A stretch of DNA of 36,139 nt from positions 1 to 36,139 of the forward strand of contig CAJOQL010000034.1 in assembly GCA_905236935.1 (NCBI GenBank), written 5' to 3'. Under the pieces are notes generated by a model. It was given only the letters and a program-made list of their open reading frames with translations, did no database searches and was not told where the DNA came from. The DNA is from an uncultured Bacilli bacterium. GTDB lineage: Bacteria; Bacillota_I; Bacilli_A; RF39; UBA660. This document shows, one piece after another, positions 24,506 to 32,241 of this stretch. A program made the position numbers and the translations under genes. Numbering within the stretch: the first letter of the stretch is position 1; each line of letters opens with the position of its first letter.

Positions 24506-26267
24506 AATTGTTAGTTCCTTTCCATCTTTCTAAAACATTGCAGTTACTAGAATATGGTAAAGGGTTTGGTAAATCCATTTTAATTAGTAGTGGAATTTTA
24601 AAAGCACTACCAAATGATACTAATGTTCCTGGTTGTAATGAATTTAATTTTTCAATTATATCTGTTGATATGTTAGGAAGCATTTTTTCAATATATTCTA
24701 AATCTTTAGGATGGGTCATTTTTAAAACTAAGAAATTACTCATTTGCGCAACAACTGTTTCAGAAATATCAACTGGTCTTTGACTAATTAAATCAATTAA
24801 AACTCCGTATTTACGTCCTTCTTTAGCAATTCTTTCAAAGATGTTATAGCCAAGTAAGAATTTATCATTATCTGCTGTTACATATCTGTGAGCTTCCTCT
24901 ATAATTAAATGGAAAGGTATGCTTGCTCTAAGTTTACGGCTCTTAGCAAAGTCAAAGGCCATTTTACTAATAATTTTAACTATTACTTTAGCTAGATTAT
25001 CATCTATATCTTCTAAATTTATATTAATTATTTGACTTCTACGATTATTTAAGACTATTAGGCTTGAAATATATTGTTCTAAATTATAGTACTCTTTAAC
25101 ATCAAATATTTTAGCGTTATTACTGTTTATTATGGAATGAAGTCTTACTTTTAAGATAATTGCAGAATCTTCCATTATACGATTATTTAAGAATCCTTCA
25201 CCAATTAAAGCAAAATCTAATGCTTTTGCCACGTCATTTAAAGTATAAAAAGCTCTATCTGGTAAAGTAATATTTTTTTCTATTTCTTCATCTAAATTTT
25301 TAGCAATATATTCGTTAAGTAAAACGCTTTCACCAAATTCACCTTTAGAGTCTATTTTAAAGCAATCAGAAAACCTTCTTGTATACCCAATTCCTGGTAT
25401 TTCAGTATTCATATTAAAATTAGGAGTTGAACATGAGGCAATGATTTTAAAAATATCATTCTTTTTTCCTGAGGCATTTTGATTACTAAATAAGACTGAT
25501 TGGATAGCACTTGCTATTAGATGATCTTTTAATTTTTCAATATTTGCCCCTGATTGGCTAAATAATTTAGCTAGTTTCATAGTTCTTTCAACTATAGTAA
25601 GTTGAGCATGTGTTTCAGCATTAAGTAGTAGCGCTATATCATCATTAGTTAGTAAATAAATAGGAACATGCAGTGGCATATCACTTTCTTCTACTGGGTT
25701 GGTAGTTAAAAATTTATATTGATAATTAGGATTTATTTGATTAATTACCTTAAAAGCATTTTTATATTCACCATAAGCATCAAAAATAAAAAGATTAGCA
25801 TTATAAGATAAAAAATTCTTATTTAAAAAGATATTTTGAATAATTCTTGATACTGAACAGGATTTACCTGAACCAGAGTTGCCAAATATTGCTAAATGAT
25901 TAGAGAATAAATCATTAATATTTGCATAAATATTTCTTTCGGGATAAATAGGACTTTTACCAATATAAAGAGAAGCTGGATTATTACTTCCCATAATTAT
26001 ATCTAACTCCGCACTATTAATAACTCTTAGATTGCTTGTTAAAGTAGGCTTTTTAATAGTTCCAGGAATAAATCTATCTCCTACAAATTCTCCTAATAAT
26101 TCAATCTTAACTGTATTTTCATCAATATTTTTTACTTCACCGAGTAGTCTATCTGTTCCATTTTCAAATACAACATGTAAGTTCATTAAATTTGCAATTA
26201 CATTACCATCTTTATTTATTTCAACAATAGCATTATTATCACTTATATATTTTATTTTACCAAACAT
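24504..26267 (-). CDS. HerA-type hexameric DNA translocase/helicase ATPase
   Basis: HerA/FtsK-superfamily ATPases form hexameric rings that pump DNA and usually work with a nuclease or effector. This 587-aa protein has an N-terminal beta-barrel (HAS-barrel, about residues 1-85) and then a DUF87 RecA-like core: Walker A GNSGSGKS (129-136), Walker B HLIIEEAH with two acidic residues, and the sensor/arginine-finger part SQRPVDISETVVAQMSNF followed by KMTHPKDLEYIEKMLPNIS, a HerA hallmark. An inserted segment between the Walker motifs is long and variable. I chose the Met at 26267 because GGAGG lies just upstream; the longer frame to 26303 has no SD. No NurA, SIR2 or DUF4297 gene is adjacent. Instead two unknown genes precede it in the same operon. 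Confidence 0.88.
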   Translation of the reverse strand: MFGKIKYISDNNAIVEINKDGNVIANLMNLHVVFENGTDRLLGEVKNIDENTVKIELLGEFVGDRFIPGTIKKPTLTSNLRVINSAELDIIMGSNNPASLYIGKSPIYPERNIYANINDLFSNHLAIFGNSGSGKSCSVSRIIQNIFLNKNFLSYNANLFIFDAYGEYKNAFKVINQINPNYQYKFLTTNPVEESDMPLHVPIYLLTNDDIALLLNAETHAQLTIVERTMKLAKLFSQSGANIEKLKDHLIASAIQSVLFSNQNASGKKNDIFKIIASCSTPNFNMNTEIPGIGYTRRFSDCFKIDSKGEFGESVLLNEYIAKNLDEEIEKNITLPDRAFYTLNDVAKALDFALIGEGFLNNRIMEDSAIILKVRLHSIINSNNAKIFDVKEYYNLEQYISSLIVLNNRRSQIININLEDIDDNLAKVIVKIISKMAFDFAKSRKLRASIPFHLIIEEAHRYVTADNDKFLLGYNIFERIAKEGRKYGVLIDLISQRPVDISETVVAQMSNFLVLKMTHPKDLEYIEKMLPNISTDIIEKLNSLQPGTLVSFGSAFKIPLLIKMDLPNPLPYSSNCNVLERWKGTNN

Positions 26268-26326
26268 ATTTAGCCTCCTACTATATATTAAAGTATAGCA
26301 CAATTAATGGTAAATAAAAAGCCCAA

Positions 26327-27022
26327 TTATTTTACTTTTGGACTTATAGTTTTAATATATACATTATTTAAAATTTCAATTATTTCCACGTAATTTGGAT
26401 ATTCTTTTAATGTACTTAATTCTCTTAATTTTTCTAAATTAATTTCTCTTTTACTTATAAATAAATTAACTAAATTCATTAATTTTGTAATTTCAGCTAA
26501 ATTTGTATCTTTAACTAATAACTCATCAATATTAAAAGTTTTTAATGATTTATAGGCTACTAAATACATAGTATTAATTAAATCATCAGTTTTATCACCT
26601 TTGATTAAGAAAACACCTATATATTCAATAAAACGATAAATACTTTTGCGAAGTTCAATATAACTTTGAATAAGTTCTATTTGTTCATTACTATATTCTT
26701 TATTTAAAACTATATGAACAGTATCTAAATCATTTATACTTTTGCTATCTTTTATTGTTTGCATGATAATACGCATTGTAGTTAGTGAATCATTTATTTT
26801 TATATTCAATACATCTTGTTTCATTGAATATAATGTTTTTAAAATTTCGTTATCTGGAGTATTATCATCTATATTATCAAGTTTATTAATTGAACCATCT
26901 CTTTTACTAATTAATTTAGCAAAAGTTATTAATTCGTTAGTTAATTTTATATATAAATTTTCAATATAAGTTGGAAATAATTGTCTTGCTAGATCATCTT
27001 TAGCAAGAGTAATATTAAGCAT
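26327..27022 (-). CDS. Unknown helical protein in the HerA operon (231 aa)
   Basis: I do not recognise this family. The 231-aa protein appears all-helical and soluble, with many Leu/Ile heptads and no signal or membrane segment. I see no nuclease, kinase or Zn motif: no conserved Cys, and no PD-(D/E)XK or HKD pattern. It starts 4 nt after the stop of the upstream unknown gene and ends 59 nt before the HerA-like start. That spacing makes co-transcription with HerA likely, and it may be a structural partner or adaptor of the ring. The start ATG 27022 has a weak AAGAAGATGA-type SD. Confidence 0.8.
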   Translation of the reverse strand: MLNITLAKDDLARQLFPTYIENLYIKLTNELITFAKLISKRDGSINKLDNIDDNTPDNEILKTLYSMKQDVLNIKINDSLTTMRIIMQTIKDSKSINDLDTVHIVLNKEYSNEQIELIQSYIELRKSIYRFIEYIGVFLIKGDKTDDLINTMYLVAYKSLKTFNIDELLVKDTNLAEITKLMNLVNLFISKREINLEKLRELSTLKEYPNYVEIIEILNNVYIKTISPKVK

Positions 27023-27026
27023 AAAT

Positions 27027-27680
27027 TCATCTTCTTTCTAGAAATCTATTTCTTTGGACAAATCTATTATTCAAATACTCAAAAGTTCTAGAATGTAGTT
27101 TATAGACGTTTTTATCTATTTTTTCTATATCTTCTAAAGTAATACCCTTTCCTTCTAATGCATTATTAATTAAATTTAACATTGTGCATTCATTGTAAAA
27201 TCTTTCTAAACTTTCTTCAGATAAATAGCTAGTTAAATCAACATAAAAATTCGTTATAGGATTTTCAATTAATACTATACGTGCTAAATTCAAATCTTCA
27301 TATGATTTATAATCTGGTATATTGCCTAAAACGATTTTGCTTGCTAAGTCATATGCTTTTTTATATGTAAGCATTCTAAATTTAACAATCATTGGTAATA
27401 ATATAGAAAGCCTATAATTCGTTTCAGCATTATCTTTAAAATCAATATATTTTTCTTCGATAACTTCATCAAATATATCTACATTTATTAGTTCTTTTAA
27501 AGTATTTTTAATAACAATGGTGTATTGCCCATTATTTATGTTATTTTCGTATAGATAATTTAATAAATTGGAAAATAACAAATCAATATTTTCAGGTATA
27601 TATTTACTATATTCTTCTATAAATCTTTCATATACCTCATCAGTGCATTTACCACTGGTTCTAATCGGCTCAGCATCCAT
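27027..27680 (-). CDS. Unknown helical protein, first gene of the HerA operon (217 aa)
   Basis: This soluble, mostly helical, acidic protein begins MDAEPIRTSGKCTDEVYERF. I see no catalytic motif. Segments such as ILLPMIVKFRMLTYKKAYDLASKIVLGNI look like packed helices. The alternative in-frame ATG at 27689 would add MIF; I prefer 27680 because AAGAGATGA lies upstream at better spacing. A minus-strand TATAAT at 27731-27726 gives a leader of about 40 nt. The gene is divergent from the IMPACT-domain gene. Function unknown; its context is a three-gene unit ending in the HerA-like ATPase. Confidence 0.8.
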   Translation of the reverse strand: MDAEPIRTSGKCTDEVYERFIEEYSKYIPENIDLLFSNLLNYLYENNINNGQYTIVIKNTLKELINVDIFDEVIEEKYIDFKDNAETNYRLSILLPMIVKFRMLTYKKAYDLASKIVLGNIPDYKSYEDLNLARIVLIENPITNFYVDLTSYLSEESLERFYNECTMLNLINNALEGKGITLEDIEKIDKNVYKLHSRTFEYLNNRFVQRNRFLERR

Positions 27681-27725
27681 AAAAATCATCTCTTTTCTTT
27701 AACCTTTGATATTCTAACACATTTT

Positions 27726-27731
27726 ATTATA
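27726..27731 (-). promoter_or_regulatory. -10 box of the HerA operon
   Basis: TATAAT on the minus strand; transcription would start near 27719. The -35 at 17 nt (TTTGCT) is weak. Confidence 0.45.
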
Positions 27732-27814
27732 TTTGGTAAATAAAAATGAGCAAATTAGTGTTAAAAATAGCCATTTATATTAGTAATAACATTTAATTAT
27801 TTATTTAAGAGCTT

Positions 27815-27843
27815 TTGCAAAATATACTTGCTCATGTTATACT
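27815..27843 (+). promoter_or_regulatory. Promoter of the IMPACT-domain gene, very short leader
   Basis: TTGCAA (27815-27820), a 17-nt spacer and TATACT (27838-27843) with an upstream TG (extended -10). Transcription would start near 27850, 8 nt before ATG 27858, and there is no SD. Confidence 0.65.
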
Positions 27844-27857
27844 TTAAATGTGATATT

Positions 27858-28211
27858 ATGAAATTAATTAATAGTTCTTTTATTGAGGAAAAAAAGTCAA
27901 AGTTTTATGGTTATTTATATGAAATAGATAATAAAGATGAAATAGATAATATTTTGAAAATAGTAAAAGAAAGTAATAAAGGATATAGACATATTCCTTA
28001 TGCATATAAGCTTTTTAATACAGCTGGAAAAACAAATGATAAAGAGCCGGGAGATATTGGAATGAATTTCTTGAAAACTTTAGAATATAATAATTTAAAT
28101 AGTCATTTATTATTAGTAGTTAGATATTTTGGTGGAACAAAATTAGGAGCTAGTAATTTAACACGAATTTATAGTAAATGTGCAAGATGCTGCATAAATA
28201 ATAATAATTAA
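27858..28211 (+). CDS. IMPACT/YigZ-family protein, N-terminal domain only
   Basis: YigZ/IMPACT proteins (UPF0029) contact ribosomes or translation regulators; the bacterial role is poorly known. This 117-aa protein covers just the first domain: SKFYGYLYEIDN, then HIPYAYKLF, the hallmark NDKEPGDIGMNFLKTLE, and VVRYFGGTKLGASNLTRIYSKC. Full-length YigZ is about 200 aa with a second domain (DUF1949) that is absent; the gene ends with an Asn tail. No DUF1949 frame continues downstream, where another gene starts 25 nt later, so this is a short form rather than a fresh frameshift. I chose ATG 27858 because family members start there and because the longer frame begins upstream of the -10 box. Confidence 0.85.
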   Translation: MKLINSSFIEEKKSKFYGYLYEIDNKDEIDNILKIVKESNKGYRHIPYAYKLFNTAGKTNDKEPGDIGMNFLKTLEYNNLNSHLLLVVRYFGGTKLGASNLTRIYSKCARCCINNNN

Positions 28212-28235
28212 CATAATTTTAATTAGGTGATTTAT

Positions 28236-28595
28236 TTGAATACGTTTATTAAATATTTAAAAGTACTTGCTATTCCACTAGGTGTTTCTATAATTCTTCC
28301 TTTAATACTTTCAATTTTTAATTTATTAGGTTCTAAGACATCTAGTACGATTATTTTAATATTTATGATAATAACAATGCTAATTAGTGGCCTTATTTTA
28401 GGCAGAAAATCTAATCAAAAAGGGCTATTGAATGGAATTATTTTAGGTTTTATTACTTCACTTATTTTATTCATTATTAGTTTTATTTTTAAAAATAATT
28501 ATCAAATAAATACTATTTTATATTACTTAATATTAACGGTATCGAGCATCGTTGGATCAGTAATTGGAGTACAAAAGAAAACAAATGGAAATTAA
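28236..28595 (+). CDS. TIGR04086-family (YrzE-like) membrane protein
   Basis: This 119-aa protein has four hydrophobic helices (about residues 7-27, 34-52, 60-82 and 88-111), with the short polar turn LGRKSNQKGLLNGIILGF between the second and third. Size, topology and the glycine-rich helix ends fit the TIGR04086 family (YrzE in Bacillus), of unknown function. In Bacillus, yrzE lies in the same chromosomal neighbourhood as comN (yrzD), relA and dtd, which are also close here. I place the start at TTG 28236 because AGGTGA (28225-28230) lies 5 nt before it; the upstream GTG 28227 is inside that SD. Confidence 0.65.
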   Translation: MNTFIKYLKVLAIPLGVSIILPLILSIFNLLGSKTSSTIILIFMIITMLISGLILGRKSNQKGLLNGIILGFITSLILFIISFIFKNNYQINTILYYLILTVSSIVGSVIGVQKKTNGN

Positions 28596-28616
28596 TAAAC
28601 TATCCATTTGTTTTTA
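28581..28616. terminator. Bidirectional terminator between TIGR04086 gene and dtd
   Basis: ACAAATGGA (28581-28589) pairs with TCCATTTGT (28603-28611), with T tracts on the right of both strands. It covers the ends of two convergent genes. Confidence 0.85.
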
Positions 28617-29057
28617 TTTATTTTTAGAATCAATAATTATGGTTACTGGGCCATCATTTTCAATTTTTACTAGCATATCAGCACCAAAAACGCCACCATA
28701 TGTTTTAACTTTTTCATTTAATTTTTGATTAAATAGTTCATATAATTTAATGGCTTCATCACTTTTCATAGCTTCATTCCAACTAGGCCGGTTTCCATCT
28801 TTTTTTATGGCTTGTAAAGTAAACTGGCTAATTGATAGGATTTCTTTTTTAGCATCAATTATGTTTTTATTCATAATGCCATTTTCATCATCAAATATTC
28901 TAAGGTTAAGGATTTTTCTCACTATATAATCAATGTCAACTGCTGTGTCTGTAACGTGGAAACCAGCTAAAATAGTGTAGCCACCTTCTATTTTATTTAT
29001 GAGTTTACCATTAACTTCAACAGAAGCATTTTTGCATCTTTGAATTACTACTTTCAT
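28614..29057 (-). CDS. dtd: D-aminoacyl-tRNA deacylase Dtd
   Basis: Dtd removes D-amino acids and glycine mischarged on tRNAs. The 147-aa protein has the usual length and both active-site motifs: SQFTLQAIKKDGNRPSW (the SQxTL motif, about residues 76-92) and the cross-subunit GPVTIII near the C-terminus. It begins MKVVIQRCKNASVEVNG like other Dtd proteins. Its ATG overlaps the relA stop (ATGA), so it is translationally coupled to relA, the order also found in Bacillus. Confidence 0.95.
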   Translation of the reverse strand: MKVVIQRCKNASVEVNGKLINKIEGGYTILAGFHVTDTAVDIDYIVRKILNLRIFDDENGIMNKNIIDAKKEILSISQFTLQAIKKDGNRPSWNEAMKSDEAIKLYELFNQKLNEKVKTYGGVFGADMLVKIENDGPVTIIIDSKNK

Positions 29058-31171
29058 CTTACTACCTCAACTACAAAATCTAAATTACGTACATCTTCAA
29101 TAAATAAGGATAGTTCATTAACATTTTGAATTTTAACACTTACATCATAATTGATTACTTCACCATTTTCTTTTTCGTTAATACTGTTAATGGCAATATT
29201 TCTGGTACTTGCACAGGTTACTAAATCAAGTAAGTGATTTTTCATACTATTTGTTTTTATAAAAATGCTTGTTACAAATAGTTTATTATCTTTTTGATCG
29301 TTCCATTCAACATTAATAATGCGGTTATCAATTCCTTTAATATTATGACAATTTTTCTTATGAACTAGGACGCCTTCTCCTTTAGTAATATATCCGATTA
29401 TTTCATCACCTGGTACTGGTTTACAGCATTTAGCAAGTTTTACTAAAATATTATCAGTTCCAGCTACGATAATATCATTTTTATAATTAGTCTTAGGTTC
29501 ATAGATGTTTTTATTAACGCGATCGAGCATTAAATCAGTTATGTCTTTTTTATTTTCACTTACTATGTTTATAATATAATTTGCTGTATATCTTAAAGAA
29601 CCAATGCTTAAGTATAAATCTTCTTCATCTTTAAGTTTTAATTCATTTAAGATTTTTTTCATGTTTTCATCAGTAAAGATATTGTTATAACTTAAATGCT
29701 GTTTTCTTAATTCTTTATCTAGTAAATTTTTACCATCTGTTATATATTTTTCTCTATCTTGTTTACTAAAATATGATTTAATCTTATTTTTGGCTTGTTG
29801 AGTTTTAACAAATGAAAGCCAATCTTTATTTGGTTTACTGCTAGAGTTAGTATTAATTTTAACAATGTCACCATCTTGAAGTTCATAGTTTAAGGGAACG
29901 ATAGCATCATTGACAATAGCACCTACTGTTGTATCCCCTACTCCTGAGTGAACTCTGTAAGCAAAATCAATGGGTGTAGCTCCTACTGGTAATTCTAGGC
30001 AGTCACCTTTTGGAGTATATACATAAATAAGTTTTGATAAAAGCTCATTTTCCATGTTCTTAAGAAATATTTCATCGGATTCTTCATCTTTGGCTAAGTC
30101 GATAGTATTTCTAAAAATTTCTAGTTTTTGTTCCATTAAATTTTGAACTACTTTTGTTCCGTGCTCTTTATATGACCAATGTGATGCGATACCATGTTCG
30201 GCAAGTTCATCCATTTCTGGGGTTCTTATTTGAACTTCAAACATATAGCCATCAATACCAAATACTGTTGTATGTAAGCTTTGATACATATTTTCTTTTG
30301 GCATTGCAATGTAATCTTTAAATCTTTTAGGAATTGGGCGGTATTTAGCATGAATAAGACCAATAGCAAGATAACAATCTTCAGCAGTTGGAACTATTAA
30401 ACGCATGGCTAGTATGTCGTAAATATCACTCCATTTTTTACCTGATGAAAGTTTATTATAAATACTATAAACACTTTTTACTCTAGATTTTATTTTAAAA
30501 TTAATGCCATGTTCAGTTAAGATATCTATAATAGATTGTTTCATTTCTTCTAATACAGTGGCAAGCTCTTCTCTAGTTCCATCTAATTTTTCTAAAATTT
30601 CATTATATACTTCTGGTTTAGAATATTTTAAACATAAATCTTCAAGCTCAGATTTGATACTATTAATTCCTAGACGATGTGCAATAGGAATTAAAACTGT
30701 CATAGTTTCATTAATAATTCTTTTTCTTTCTTCTTCGTTTATTATTAAATCACAGCTGCGCATTTCTTCTAAACGGCTAGCAAGTTTTATAATTAACACT
30801 CTTACATCTTCACTAATTCCAACTAGAACTTTCCTTAAATAAATACTAGATGATTCATTATAATCATTTAATCTTAAACTATCCATTTTATGCAAGTTAT
30901 CTATTAAATCTACGATATCATCACCATATTTTTCTCTAACTTCATCAAGAGTTAATTTATTATAGACTACTGTTAGGGCATATAAAATTGGTGTAATAAT
31001 GGTAGTTGCTGTTGCATTTAAATTGGTAACAATTAAAGCAATATTTAAAGCATGTTCATCATCTAAATTATATTCTTTATATAATTTTATTACTTCATTA
31101 ATAAGTTCTAATTCACTAGCTGTAAAATCATTTTCTTCACATTTTTTAAGTATTTTTTCTTCTTTTTGCAC
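29054..31171 (-). CDS. relA: RelA/SpoT homologue with intact synthetase and degenerate hydrolase
   Basis: Long RSH enzymes make and break the alarmone (p)ppGpp. This 705-aa protein has all domains in order: N-terminal HD-type region (about 25-150), synthetase (about 195-350), TGS (about 375-440), zinc-finger/RIS (LAKCCKPVPGDEIIGYI) and C-terminal ACT. In the hydrolase region, His40 aligns with the first metal His. However, the HDxxED motif is YALTVVY (Tyr64-Ala65 replace His-Asp), and the ADR motif is ASR (Ser132 for Asp). Three of four metal ligands and the acidic pair are therefore gone. The synthetase keeps RVKSVYSIYNKL, YDILAMRLIV, RFKDYIAMPKENMYQSLHTTV and EVQIRT, so it should still synthesise (p)ppGpp. 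The start is GTG with a strong AGGAGG SD. It is preceded by comN and followed by dtd. Confidence 0.92.
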   Translation of the reverse strand: MQKEEKILKKCEENDFTASELELINEVIKLYKEYNLDDEHALNIALIVTNLNATATTIITPILYALTVVYNKLTLDEVREKYGDDIVDLIDNLHKMDSLRLNDYNESSSIYLRKVLVGISEDVRVLIIKLASRLEEMRSCDLIINEEERKRIINETMTVLIPIAHRLGINSIKSELEDLCLKYSKPEVYNEILEKLDGTREELATVLEEMKQSIIDILTEHGINFKIKSRVKSVYSIYNKLSSGKKWSDIYDILAMRLIVPTAEDCYLAIGLIHAKYRPIPKRFKDYIAMPKENMYQSLHTTVFGIDGYMFEVQIRTPEMDELAEHGIASHWSYKEHGTKVVQNLMEQKLEIFRNTIDLAKDEESDEIFLKNMENELLSKLIYVYTPKGDCLELPVGATPIDFAYRVHSGVGDTTVGAIVNDAIVPLNYELQDGDIVKINTNSSSKPNKDWLSFVKTQQAKNKIKSYFSKQDREKYITDGKNLLDKELRKQHLSYNNIFTDENMKKILNELKLKDEEDLYLSIGSLRYTANYIINIVSENKKDITDLMLDRVNKNIYEPKTNYKNDIIVAGTDNILVKLAKCCKPVPGDEIIGYITKGEGVLVHKKNCHNIKGIDNRIINVEWNDQKDNKLFVTSIFIKTNSMKNHLLDLVTCASTRNIAINSINEKENGEVINYDVSVKIQNVNELSLFIEDVRNLDFVVEVVR

Positions 31172-31183
31172 TAAATCTTCCTC

Positions 31184-31453
31184 CTATAAAATACTACTAT
31201 CTTTTTCTTTTTTTCTATTATTCATAACAAATAAACTTAAATCATCATGTGGAGTGTTTAAGATATCATTTACCATGTCCGATAAAGTTAAACCTTGTTT
31301 GTTACGCCAATAATAGGTTTTTAGATAATTCCAAATATCTATTTCGGTTATATTATAAATTTTGTTTCTTTTTAAATCTGCTACTTTAGTTCTAAAAGCA
31401 GGTAATAACTTATGATATAGTTCATCTAATGATTTAAATTTGAATTCATTCAT
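31184..31453 (-). CDS. ComN-like post-transcriptional regulator
   Basis: This 89-aa protein matches the short Firmicutes family of ComN (YrzD), which in Bacillus localises to division sites and affects comE mRNA. The pattern LLPAFRTKVADLKRNKIYNI, followed by EIDIWNYLKTYYWRNK, corresponds to the family's conserved core (a K...E/D...IW.YL...W.K pattern). In Bacillus the gene lies just upstream of secDF-recJ-apt-relA-dtd; here those three intervening genes are missing and comN directly precedes relA with 12 nt between. I chose ATG 31453, where AGGAG lies 8 nt upstream; the longer GTG start at 31462 falls within the SD region. A charged Lys/Asp tail ends the protein. Confidence 0.75.
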   Translation of the reverse strand: MNEFKFKSLDELYHKLLPAFRTKVADLKRNKIYNITEIDIWNYLKTYYWRNKQGLTLSDMVNDILNTPHDDLSLFVMNNRKKEKDSSIL

Positions 31454-31509
31454 TACTATCACTCCTAAATAATTTTATCATAAATATAAATCTTTATGTA
31501 TATTTATGT

Positions 31510-31537
31510 AAAAGAAAACTCTAAAATTAATTAGAGT
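31510..31537 (-). terminator. Terminator after the tandem membrane-protein genes
   Basis: On the minus strand ACTCTAA and TTAGAGT form a 7-bp stem around a 6-nt loop, followed by TTTCTTT. It ends the unit 33030-31545. Confidence 0.8.
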
Positions 31538-31544
31538 GTATTTA

Positions 31545-32228
31545 TTATTTTTTCTTATATGGTTTTAATACTAATTCAGGGCCATGGCTTTGAAGAGATG
31601 CTTTGTATGTTTGTTTTAAATCTTTCATAGAGAGCATGCTAATATTATTAAGATTTAAGATAGGTACTTCATTTAATTCAGCATTATTAGATAATTCTTG
31701 AACTTTTTTAGGAGCATTTTTAACTACGTCTCTTCTAAGTATTCTTTCGTTTGCAAATACTTTTTCATTTGATAGGTAAAATACATTTTTATTATAATCA
31801 GTAATATCTATATTGATTTCATCTATTTTACTATCAACTTTATTTAATTTCTTTTTAGCAGCTAAAATTGCTAAAGCATTCATTGCTAGTGGTCCTACTA
31901 AAAAAGCACTAACTCCAATTCCTAATTCAATTGCACCCATTACACCATAAGTTAGAAATACCATAGCAACAGCACTAAATGTTAAATACATTCCTTTTTT
32001 AAAATATAAAATATTTCTGTTAGATTTAGCATCTTCAATAAAATATGGTGAATCTTCAATTTGCTTTTTCATCCTTTTTAATAAGCGTATTTCACCCTTA
32101 ATTGTATAAGGAATTCTATAAGTTTCTTTATCAGCATAATAAATAATTATTTCATTTGAAGGTTTATCAATTTCATATTTTAAAATATAATCTCGTTTTT
32201 CATAATCATGTATGCAAAAATCTTTCAT
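31545..32228 (-). CDS. Unknown two-helix membrane protein, paralogue B (227 aa)
   Basis: The family is not recognised. The N-terminal domain (residues about 1-65, beginning MKDFCIHDYEKRDYILKYEI) resembles that of the gene upstream. It is followed by two hydrophobic helices (about 75-100 and 103-120), a charged helix (about 122-150, LNKVDSKIDEINIDITDYNK) and a C-terminal segment containing VPILNLNNISMLSMKDL. SD AAAGGAG precedes the ATG. It lies 13 nt downstream of its paralogue, so the pair arose by tandem duplication and is co-transcribed. Both ends are predicted cytoplasmic. Confidence 0.8.
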   Translation of the reverse strand: MKDFCIHDYEKRDYILKYEIDKPSNEIIIYYADKETYRIPYTIKGEIRLLKRMKKQIEDSPYFIEDAKSNRNILYFKKGMYLTFSAVAMVFLTYGVMGAIELGIGVSAFLVGPLAMNALAILAAKKKLNKVDSKIDEINIDITDYNKNVFYLSNEKVFANERILRRDVVKNAPKKVQELSNNAELNEVPILNLNNISMLSMKDLKQTYKASLQSHGPELVLKPYKKK

Positions 32229-32241
32229 TATTATTTCTCCT

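Noticed and set aside
27828..27857. Upstream extension of the IMPACT-domain gene
   Set aside because: The longer frame starts before the -10 box, so it cannot be on the transcript; family members start at the ATG at 27858.
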